Of a stretch of DNA of 11,880 nucleotides, positions 7,142 through 11,880 are shown piece after piece. Location: positions 1-11,880 of the forward strand of contig UQXM01000049.1 of NCBI GenBank assembly GCA_900545035.1. Reading direction: 5' to 3'. A model generated the notes under the pieces. It made no database searches. It was given only the letters and a program-made list of their open reading frames with translations, and was not told the origin of the DNA. Source of the DNA: an uncultured Fusobacterium sp. GTDB lineage: Bacteria; Fusobacteriota; Fusobacteriia; Fusobacteriales; Fusobacteriaceae. Positions within the stretch are counted from its first letter, which is position 1. Each line of letters begins with the position of its first letter. Both the position numbers and the translations under genes were made by a program.

Positions 7142-7173
7142 GGACTGTTGCAATTTTATAAATGTAACAGTCC
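7142..7173. terminator. Bidirectional terminator between the nitroreductase and hutX genes
   Basis: GGACTGTTGCA (7142-7152) pairs with TGTAACAGTCC (7163-7173), giving 11 bp with one G-T pair and a 10-nt loop. T-rich tracts follow on the plus strand, and A/T runs precede it for the convergent gene. Confidence 0.8.
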
Positions 7174-7185
7174 TAATTTTATTTT

Positions 7186-7656
7186 TTATAAATTGTTAAA
7201 ACTTTCCAAACATTCTTTGATAAGTTCTTTTTTCTCATTTCTCGGTACATACACAGAAAATATCTCTTTTTCGTCCTCTCCGAAAAATTTAATCGAACAG
7301 CTTTTTCTTCCGAACATAATATCATTTACAATAAAAATTTCTTTTATGGCAGAAACAGTTAGATGTCCTCCTATTGATGAGTTTGTATCGTGAAAATTTA
7401 AAAATCCGTGTGCATAAAATCCTTTTGGGAATTTATCTTTTATTTCCAAAACAAAGTTTGGCGTTACCACAAGAAGAAAAACTTTTTCCCAGTCTCCGAG
7501 TATTTTAAAAAGTTCATCGATTTTTTCCACAGAATATTTTTTTACAGAAGGAGCATTCCTCAAGACTTCTATATAAGAAATTCCCAGATTTTTTCCTATC
7601 TCTGATAAAGATATTTTTTCATTGTTTTCCAGCATATTTTGAATTTTTTCTTTCAT
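7186..7656 (-). CDS. hutX: HutX/ChuX-family cytoplasmic haem-binding protein
   Basis: This 156-residue protein has an N-terminal helix-turn-helix-like segment (residues 1-40, containing SLSEIGKNLGIS) and a beta-rich HutX core. The core shows AHGFLNFHDTNSSIGGHL (about residues 81-98) and IMFGRKSCSIKFF (about 113-125), close to the family pattern HGFFN...IGGHL...FMGR.S. In Vibrio, HutX binds haem and hands it to the degradation enzyme HutZ. Here the likely partners are the hmuW- and hmuF-like proteins, so a role in haem storage or delivery is inferred. The start has AAGGAG 5 nt upstream. It is transcribed alone, divergently from exbB-exbD-tonB. A hairpin with a U-rich tail sits between its strong promoter and the start codon, which may make expression conditional. 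Confidence 0.85.
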   Translation of the reverse strand: MKEKIQNMLENNEKISLSEIGKNLGISYIEVLRNAPSVKKYSVEKIDELFKILGDWEKVFLLVVTPNFVLEIKDKFPKGFYAHGFLNFHDTNSSIGGHLTVSAIKEIFIVNDIMFGRKSCSIKFFGEDEKEIFSVYVPRNEKKELIKECLESFNNL

Positions 7657-7682
7657 AACATCTCCTTTTCATTGTTTTGTGT

Positions 7683-7725
7683 AAAAGAAAAACAGGACTG
7701 TTTAACTAATGCCTGTTTTTCTTTT
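7683..7725 (-). terminator. Terminator-like hairpin in the hutX 5' leader, possible attenuator
   Basis: A perfect 14-bp stem (7683-7696 with 7712-7725, core ACAGG / CCTGT flanked by A/T runs) encloses a 15-nt loop. In the hutX direction the 3' arm ends in CCTGTTTTTCTTTT, like an intrinsic terminator, yet it lies 26 nt upstream of the hutX start codon and downstream of the promoter at 7795-7823. It could alternatively stop antisense transcription on the plus strand, where TTTTTT also follows. The element is clear; its role is inferred. Confidence 0.6.
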
Positions 7726-7756
7726 TTAAGTTATGTAGGATTGACTAAAAAAATTT

Positions 7757-7782
7757 AGAATAAAGGATGAAATTTTTATTCT
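7757..7782 (-). other. Second hairpin in the hutX leader
   Basis: AGAATAAA (7757-7764) and TTTATTCT (7775-7782) form an 8-bp stem with a 10-nt loop near the predicted 5' end of the hutX transcript. Pairing is A/T-rich and weak alone. It could be part of a leader structure together with 7683-7725. Confidence 0.35.
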
Positions 7783-7794
7783 ATGAGCATACTT

Positions 7795-7823
7795 ATAGTA
7801 TCATATTAAATTTTGTATGTCAA
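7795..7823 (-). promoter_or_regulatory. Promoter of hutX
   Basis: On the minus strand, consensus TTGACA (7823-7818), a 17-bp spacer and TACTAT (7800-7795) are present. Transcription would start near 7788, giving an unusually long leader of about 130 nt. The -10 region carries a 10-mer shared with the HxlR palindrome. Confidence 0.75.
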
Positions 7824-7824
7824 A

Positions 7825-7839
7825 TTATTTTAAAAATAA
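7825..7839. promoter_or_regulatory. 7-1-7 palindrome between the divergent hutX and exbB promoters
   Basis: TTATTTT and AAAATAA flank one central A in perfect symmetry, located between the opposed -35 elements. The position would allow joint control of hutX and exbB, for example by Fur. The all-A/T content makes chance symmetry likely. Confidence 0.3.
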
Positions 7840-7850
7840 ATTTTTTGTGC

Positions 7851-7879
7851 TTGACATATTAAAAAAATGATAGTATTAT
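7851..7879 (+). promoter_or_regulatory. Promoter of the exbB-exbD-tonB operon
   Basis: Consensus TTGACA (7851-7856), a 17-bp spacer and TATTAT (7874-7879) are present. Transcription would begin near 7886, about 50 nt before the exbB start. Confidence 0.8.
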
Positions 7880-7934
7880 TTACCAGAGAAAAATTTTAAA
7901 AAATTGATTATTATAAAGAGGGGGATTTAAAATT

Positions 7935-8546
7935 ATGATGTATTATTTAAAAGTTGGAGGACCATTAATGTGGATTTTGTTCGGGCTTTCTATTTGCTCA
8001 ACAGCAATCATTATAGAAAGGCTTGTATTTTTCTTTCGTAAAGAAAAATCGTTGAGCAAGGATTTTAAATCAAATATAATTCTTTCCGTATCATCAGATG
8101 ATATGTGCAGAGCTCTTGAAATTTGTGAAAGGGAAAAAAATACTGTGGGGTGTACGGTAAAATGTTTTCTTACAAGATGTAACAAAAACGGGGATTTTCA
8201 TCATTTTGACCAGCTTGTAAAAGAGATAGGAATGGAAGAAATCGGTCCTCTTGAAAAAAGGCTGCATCTTCTTGCAATTATAGGATATATTGCTCCTATG
8301 ATAGGACTTCTTGGTACGGTTACGGGAATGATTGATGCATTCAGAAATCTTTCAACATTTGGAGCAGGAGATCCGAGCCTTGTAGCCGACGGAATATCCA
8401 AAGCACTTCTTACTACGGCAGCGGGACTTTCAATTGCTATTCCTGCAATAGTGGTTTATAACTTATTAAATAAAAAAATTGAAGATATAGAAGAAAATAT
8501 TGATAAAGTAACAACAAATGTTATCAATATTATCAGACAGAATTAG
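7935..8546 (+). CDS. exbB: ExbB/TolQ/MotA-family proton channel subunit
   Basis: This 203-residue inner-membrane protein has three transmembrane segments (about 12-34, 108-135 and 153-178) and a cytoplasmic loop between the first two. The family motifs PMIGLLGTVTGMIDAF (about 121-136) and ALLTTAAGLSIAIP (157-170) line the proton channel. With ExbD it harvests the proton gradient and drives TonB, which opens outer-membrane receptors such as the one at 188-2233. Two ATG codons are adjacent (7935, 7938); the first is nearer the GAGGGGG ribosome site and is preferred. It heads a three-gene operon, with 9 bp to exbD. TolQ is an alternative name for the family, but the partner with a TonB-type C-terminus and the absence of tolA, tolB and pal favour ExbB. 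Confidence 0.93.
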   Translation: MMYYLKVGGPLMWILFGLSICSTAIIIERLVFFFRKEKSLSKDFKSNIILSVSSDDMCRALEICEREKNTVGCTVKCFLTRCNKNGDFHHFDQLVKEIGMEEIGPLEKRLHLLAIIGYIAPMIGLLGTVTGMIDAFRNLSTFGAGDPSLVADGISKALLTTAAGLSIAIPAIVVYNLLNKKIEDIEENIDKVTTNVINIIRQN

Positions 8547-8555
8547 GAGAGGATT

Positions 8556-8945
8556 ATGGCAAGATACAGAAAAAAAAGAAAAATAATGGCTCTTGACCTG
8601 ACTCCTCTTATTGATGTGGTATTTCTTCTTTTAATATTTTTTATGGTATCAACTACTTTTAATAAGTACGGGAAAATTGATATTGACCTGCCTTCATCGG
8701 TAATTACTGACAAAGCAAACGAAACAAAGGTTGAAATAGTAATTGATAAAAACGAAAAATATTTTGCTGTAGTTCATGGAAAAACTATGGAAATCGATAT
8801 TGATAATTTGGGGGAACTTCTTTCAGGGGTAAAAGAGGTATCGATTACAGGAGATAAAAATTTGAAATATCAAGTAGTTATGGACACTATTACAAAAGTA
8901 AAACAGCAGGGTGTTGAAAACTTGGGAATAAATTTTTATGAATAG
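8556..8945 (+). CDS. exbD: ExbD/TolR-family energy transducer subunit
   Basis: This 129-residue protein has a short basic cytoplasmic tail, one transmembrane helix (about 19-38) and a periplasmic domain. The motif DLTPLIDVVFLLLIFFMV includes Asp20, equivalent to the proton-carrying aspartate of ExbD (Asp25 in Escherichia coli). It works in a membrane complex with ExbB to power TonB. The ribosome site AGGAGAGG begins right at the exbB stop, and tonB follows 13 bp after the exbD stop, so translation is probably coupled. Confidence 0.93.
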   Translation: MARYRKKRKIMALDLTPLIDVVFLLLIFFMVSTTFNKYGKIDIDLPSSVITDKANETKVEIVIDKNEKYFAVVHGKTMEIDIDNLGELLSGVKEVSITGDKNLKYQVVMDTITKVKQQGVENLGINFYE

Positions 8946-8958
8946 GAGCTGACAGCAG

Positions 8959-9666
8959 ATGACAAAATATTTTTTAGCTGCTCTTTTTATTCACGGACTT
9001 TTATTTTTGAGTTTCAATAAAAATAAAACTTTGGGAAATCCGGAAATTTTTGTAAAAAAAAATATTCCTATTTCATATAATACAGTAAGTGCAGAACAGA
9101 GAATTGACGGTATGAATAAAACAAAGAAGAATGAAATAAAAGAGGAAATATCCGAAACAAAAATAGAAACTCCCGAAAAAATTCAGAAAACAGAGCCGGA
9201 AATAAAAAGTAAAATCAGCAATAATAAAGAAAAAAAATCAGAAAAAAAGAAGCAGATAAAAAAATCTGAAAAAAATAAAAATATTGAAAAAAATAATATG
9301 CAAAAAACAAATGCTGATGATATATTTACAAAAAATGAAAACTTTACGATAAATTCTGACGGAACATATACGGCAGTATCCTCAAAGGGAATAAATTTTG
9401 AAATTATAAGTCAGACAGATCCTGATTATCCAAAACAGGCAGAGGTTATAAGGTATAATAAAACTGTAACTGTGGAAGTAAGATTTCTTGTAGATTTGAA
9501 CGGAAATATTGAAGATGTGAAAATTTTAAAATCACATGAAAAATTTGGATTTGATAGAGAAGTTCTTTCCGCTTTAAAAAAATGGAAATTTAAACCTATT
9601 GAATATAAAGGAAGAAAAATAAAAGTTTATTTTACCAAAGAATTTGTTTTTACTCCAAAATTATAA
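8959..9666 (+). CDS. tonB: TonB energy transducer with a charged, proline-poor linker
   Basis: This 235-residue protein has an N-terminal inner-membrane anchor (about 3-19), a long periplasmic spacer (about 25-125) and a C-terminal TonB domain (about 150-235). The C-terminal domain shows DPDYPKQAEV, VEVRFLVDLNGNIEDVKIL and ALKKWKFKP. It carries energy from ExbB-ExbD across the periplasm to receptor TonB boxes. The anchor retains the IHG of the SxxxH motif (His12), but the serine position is Ala8. The spacer is rich in lysine and glutamate and nearly lacks the Pro-Glu/Pro-Lys repeats of enterobacterial TonB, so it may be a flexible or coiled charged rod. It is the last gene of the operon, and a strong terminator overlaps its stop codon. 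Confidence 0.92.
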   Translation: MTKYFLAALFIHGLLFLSFNKNKTLGNPEIFVKKNIPISYNTVSAEQRIDGMNKTKKNEIKEEISETKIETPEKIQKTEPEIKSKISNNKEKKSEKKKQIKKSEKNKNIEKNNMQKTNADDIFTKNENFTINSDGTYTAVSSKGINFEIISQTDPDYPKQAEVIRYNKTVTVEVRFLVDLNGNIEDVKILKSHEKFGFDREVLSALKKWKFKPIEYKGRKIKVYFTKEFVFTPKL

Positions 9667-9692
9667 GAAGAGGGGAAGTTCCCCCTCTTCTT
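9665..9692. terminator. Bidirectional terminator between tonB and argG
   Basis: AAGAAGAGGGG (9665-9675) pairs with CCCCTCTTCTT (9682-9692), 11 bp with a 6-nt loop, followed by a T-rich tract on the plus strand. The stem overlaps the tonB stop codon and touches the argG stop codon. It is the most GC-rich hairpin in the window. Confidence 0.9.
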
Positions 9693-10897
9693 TATTTTTT
9701 GTTATTTCTAAGCATAGCTTCTATTTTGATAGGAAGTCCGAACAGATTGATAAATCCTTCGGCATCTTTCTGATTGTACACACTGTCTTCTTCAAATGTA
9801 GAGAAATCTTCTGAATAAAGAGAATATTCTGATTCCATTCCGTTAAGAACAATATTTCCTTTATAAAGTTTTAAATTTACAGTTCCTGTTACAAACTCCT
9901 GAGTTTCATCAACGAAAGCCGAAAGAGCTTGTCTGTATTTTGTAAACCACTGTCCGTTATAAATAAGTTTTGCCATATCGTGAGAAAGTTTCATTTTTGC
10001 TTGAAGAGAATCTCTGTCAACACAAAGTCTTTCCAGTTCTTCATGGGCAAAATATAATATTGTTCCTCCCGGAGTTTCATAGACTCCACGAGATTTCATT
10101 CCCACAAGACGATTTTCAACAAGGTCAATTACACCTACTCCATGTTTTGCTCCGATTTCATTTAATTTATTGATAAGAGTTACTCCGTCAAGAGTTTCGC
10201 CGTTCAGTTTTACAGGAACACCTTTCACAAATTCTATTGAAATATATTCAGGTGTATCAGAAGCTTTTTCCAAAGGAAGAACCCATTGAAGAACATTTTC
10301 ATAATCAGGAGAGTTGCTTGGGCTTTCCAGTTCCTGTCCTTCATGGCTTATGTGGAAAAGATTTTCGTCTCTGCTGTATGTAACAGTTTCTTTAAAAGGA
10401 AGTTCTATTCCGTGAGATTTTAAATAATTGATTTCCTGTGTACGAGATTTTATATCCCAGATACGCCAAGGAGCTATTATTTTCATGTTAGGTGCAAGAG
10501 CTTTTATTCCAAGTTCAAATCTTACTTGGTCATTTCCTTTTCCTGTTGCACCGTGAACAATATATTTTGCTCCCTCAAGTTCTGCAATTTCTACAAGAGC
10601 TTTTGCAATTACAGGTCTTGCTATTGATGTTCCTAAAAGATATGTATTTTCATATTTTGCTCCCGATTTAATCATAGGAAAAATATAATCGTTTACAAGT
10701 TCGGATTTTTTATCAACTGCATAGAATTTTGCCGCTCCTATTTTATATGCTTTTTCTTCCACAGCTTTGAAATCATCTTTCTGTCCCACATCAACTGCCA
10801 CAGCTATTACATCAAAATTGTAATTTTCCTGCAGCCACGGAATGATAACAGATGTATCAAGTCCTCCCGAATATGCTAAAACCACTTTTTCTTTCAT
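9692..10897 (-). CDS. argG: Argininosuccinate synthase
   Basis: This enzyme condenses citrulline and aspartate with ATP to give argininosuccinate, AMP and pyrophosphate, the penultimate step of arginine synthesis, in the cytoplasm. The 401-residue length is typical. The ATP pyrophosphatase loop AYSGGLDTS is at residues 8-16, and the conserved HGATGKGNDQVRFE follows at about 115-128. The start at MKEKVV is chosen because AGGAGG (10905-10910) lies 7 nt upstream; a TTG further out (10951) would add 18 residues not typical of the family. argH, its usual partner, is not in the window. The gene follows the amino acid-binding protein gene by 77 bp on the same strand. It may be cotranscribed with it and also has a candidate promoter of its own. 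Confidence 0.96.
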   Translation of the reverse strand: MKEKVVLAYSGGLDTSVIIPWLQENYNFDVIAVAVDVGQKDDFKAVEEKAYKIGAAKFYAVDKKSELVNDYIFPMIKSGAKYENTYLLGTSIARPVIAKALVEIAELEGAKYIVHGATGKGNDQVRFELGIKALAPNMKIIAPWRIWDIKSRTQEINYLKSHGIELPFKETVTYSRDENLFHISHEGQELESPSNSPDYENVLQWVLPLEKASDTPEYISIEFVKGVPVKLNGETLDGVTLINKLNEIGAKHGVGVIDLVENRLVGMKSRGVYETPGGTILYFAHEELERLCVDRDSLQAKMKLSHDMAKLIYNGQWFTKYRQALSAFVDETQEFVTGTVNLKLYKGNIVLNGMESEYSLYSEDFSTFEEDSVYNQKDAEGFINLFGLPIKIEAMLRNNKK

Positions 10898-10904
10898 TTT
10901 AATT

Positions 10905-10910
10905 CCTCCT
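10905..10910 (-). promoter_or_regulatory. Ribosome binding site that fixes the argG start
   Basis: A perfect AGGAGG on the minus strand lies 7 nt before ATG 10897. It rules out the upstream TTG at 10951 as the main start. Confidence 0.8.
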
Positions 10911-10936
10911 CTAAAAATAAAATCCTGATATTTAAA

Positions 10937-10965
10937 TATATAATCTCTCAAAATATAAATTTCAA
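10937..10965 (-). promoter_or_regulatory. Candidate promoter of argG
   Basis: On the minus strand, TTGAAA (10965-10960), a 17-bp spacer and TATATA (10942-10937) lie in the gap between the binding-protein gene and argG. No terminator hairpin is seen in the gap, so read-through is also possible. Confidence 0.5.
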
Positions 10966-10974
10966 TTTAATTTG

Positions 10975-11712
10975 CTATTCTGCAAAATATTTGCTGATTA
11001 ATTTATCATAAGTTCCGTTTTCTTTTAAAACTTTTAAAGCTTTGTTAATATCATCTGCAAGAGCTTTGTTGTCTTTTCCCACAGCAATTGCATATTCCTC
11101 TTTTGCTACATCTGTATTGATAAGAGCAAGTTCAGGATTTTGTTTTGCATAATTTTTGGCAGGTTCTGAATCAAGCACAACAGCATCAACTTTTCCTGCT
11201 TTCAGAGCCATAATAGCTTCTCCTGTTCCGTTGTATCTGTGCACTTTTACTCCTTCTATTTCACTTACTGCGATATCTCCTGTGTATCCAAGAACAACTC
11301 CCACATCATGTCCTGAAAGATTGTTGAAAGAATCAACAGCAGGTTTTTCTTTTTGAACAAGAATCATTTGATTTGATGTATAATATGTTTCAGAGAAATT
11401 TACAAATTTCTTTCTGTCCTCTGTAGTACTCATTCCTGCAATAATCACATCAAGTTTTTTAGACTGCAGAGCAGGAAGAAGTCCGTCAAAAGATATGTTT
11501 TTCCATTCAACTTTTTTTCCAAGTTCATCAGCCAAAGCTTCCATAAGCTCTACATCAAATCCTACAATTTTTCCGTTTTCCAGATATTCAAAAGGCTGAA
11601 ATTCTGCATTTGTTCCTACATAAAGAACTTTTGAAACCTCTTTAGCATATGCTCCCGCAGCACCAAATAACATCATTAACAATACAACAGCTTTAAATAA
11701 TAATTTTTTCAT
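10975..11712 (-). CDS. Periplasmic amino acid-binding protein of an ABC transporter (SBP family 3)
   Basis: This 245-residue protein has a cleavable signal peptide (about 23 residues, AYA-K) and no lipobox cysteine, so it should be free in the periplasm. Family-3 binding-protein features are visible: VGTNAEFQPFEY (32-43), GFDVELMEAL, IIAGMSTTEDR with Arg100 expected to bind the ligand carboxylate, and VVLDSEPAKNY with Asp181 expected to bind the amino group. It would deliver a polar amino acid to an inner-membrane permease and ATPase not present here. Adjacency to argG suggests a substrate tied to arginine metabolism, but the ligand is not determinable from the sequence. The start follows AAGGAGGA. 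A terminator-like hairpin lies 41 nt upstream of the start codon, and a spaced inverted repeat lies further upstream. Confidence 0.92.
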   Translation of the reverse strand: MKKLLFKAVVLLMMLFGAAGAYAKEVSKVLYVGTNAEFQPFEYLENGKIVGFDVELMEALADELGKKVEWKNISFDGLLPALQSKKLDVIIAGMSTTEDRKKFVNFSETYYTSNQMILVQKEKPAVDSFNNLSGHDVGVVLGYTGDIAVSEIEGVKVHRYNGTGEAIMALKAGKVDAVVLDSEPAKNYAKQNPELALINTDVAKEEYAIAVGKDNKALADDINKALKVLKENGTYDKLISKYFAE

Positions 11713-11753
11713 AAAAATTCCTCCTTAAAATTTAAAAAATAAAAATTTATAAA

Positions 11754-11787
11754 AAAACAGACCGATTTTTTAATGTCGGTCTGTTTT
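11754..11787 (-). terminator. Strong intrinsic terminator just upstream of the binding-protein gene
   Basis: A perfect 12-bp stem (11754-11765 with 11776-11787, core CAGACCGA / TCGGTCTG) with a 10-nt loop is followed on the minus strand by an unbroken run of seven U. It ends 41 nt before the start codon. It may end a gene lying beyond the right edge, or act as an attenuator in the leader of the binding-protein gene. Confidence 0.8.
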
Positions 11788-11803
11788 AATAAACAATTAT
11801 ATA

Positions 11804-11832
11804 ATTATACTATGACTGTGAACTGTACAGAA
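11804..11832 (-). promoter_or_regulatory. Candidate promoter upstream of the binding-protein gene
   Basis: On the minus strand a perfect TATAAT (11809-11804) is preceded, with 17 bp between, by a weak TTCTGT (11832-11827). If used, transcription starts near 11797 and runs straight into the terminator hairpin. Confidence 0.35.
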
Positions 11833-11867
11833 TTTTTGATATTTCAGACAAAGTTAAATGTACAGTT
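11821..11867. repeat. Spaced inverted repeat AACTGTACA / TGTACAGTT, possible operator pair
   Basis: AACTGTACA (11821-11829) and its exact complement TGTACAGTT (11859-11867) are separated by 29 nt, and each contains the palindrome TGTACA. The left copy overlaps the weak -35 of the candidate promoter at 11804-11832. Confidence 0.5.
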
Positions 11868-11880
11868 ATATTTTTATATT

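Noticed and set aside
9090..9310. Simple-sequence repeat suspected in the A-rich tonB spacer
   Set aside because: It encodes a Lys/Glu-rich linker in frame with no regular repeat unit, and the flanking TonB anchor and C-terminal domain are intact.
10898..10951. An 18-residue N-terminal extension of argG from a TTG codon
   Set aside because: The ATG at 10897 has a perfect AGGAGG at the right spacing and gives the normal family start. The extension covers a candidate promoter region and has no family support.
11813..11880. Plus-strand open frame starting at ATG 11813 and running off the right edge
   Set aside because: There is no ribosome site before the ATG, and the region carries the inverted repeat and a promoter-like sequence on the other strand. 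It is too short to judge.

Overview
The window is AT-rich DNA, apart from a short patch of about 50% GC at the left edge. Shine-Dalgarno sites are strong, and both an outer-membrane receptor and a TonB-ExbB-ExbD energiser are present. A Gram-negative (diderm) cell wall combined with clostridium-like base composition and an oxygen-independent haem degradation enzyme points to the Fusobacteriota (Fusobacterium, Cetobacterium or a relative). This assignment is inferred from gene content and not from a database match.

Layout. Positions 1-5375 hold a leftward block: a half-size ABC exporter, then a HutW/HmuW-type radical SAM haem-degrading enzyme, then a TonB-dependent receptor, then the first codons of an exported or membrane-anchored protein that runs off the left edge. 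A rightward flavodoxin-like gene (hmuF-like) diverges from the exporter. Next come a leftward HxlR-family redox regulator and a rightward nitroreductase, diverging around a clear 24-bp palindrome. A leftward hutX-like haem carrier and a rightward exbB-exbD-tonB operon diverge from two strong back-to-back promoters. The right end (9692-11712) is amino acid metabolism: argG, preceded by a periplasmic amino acid-binding protein. Convergent gene pairs are separated by strong, probably bidirectional terminators.

How it works together. The central 9.5 kb reads as an anaerobic haem acquisition and breakdown island. TonB-ExbBD energises the outer-membrane receptor. HutX and the flavodoxin-like protein are candidates to handle haem in the cytoplasm. 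HmuW opens the porphyrin ring without oxygen, and the flavodoxin-like protein would reduce the anaerobilin product, as described for Fusobacterium nucleatum HmuF. The inner-membrane haem permease is not in this window. The less expected members are the exporter-type ABC protein and the HxlR/nitroreductase pair. A 10-mer from the HxlR palindrome recurs at the hutX promoter, which suggests that a thiol or redox switch may feed into haem handling.

Other regulatory signals are AT-rich palindromes near the -35 elements of the haem promoters (possible Fur-type operators), hairpins with U-rich tails between the promoters and start codons of hutX and of the binding-protein gene (possible attenuators), and a spaced inverted repeat at the right edge. 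No tRNA, rRNA, CRISPR array or insertion sequence was seen. No gene-free stretch exceeds 300 bases; the longest is 7657-7934, and it is filled by the hutX and exbB promoter regions.
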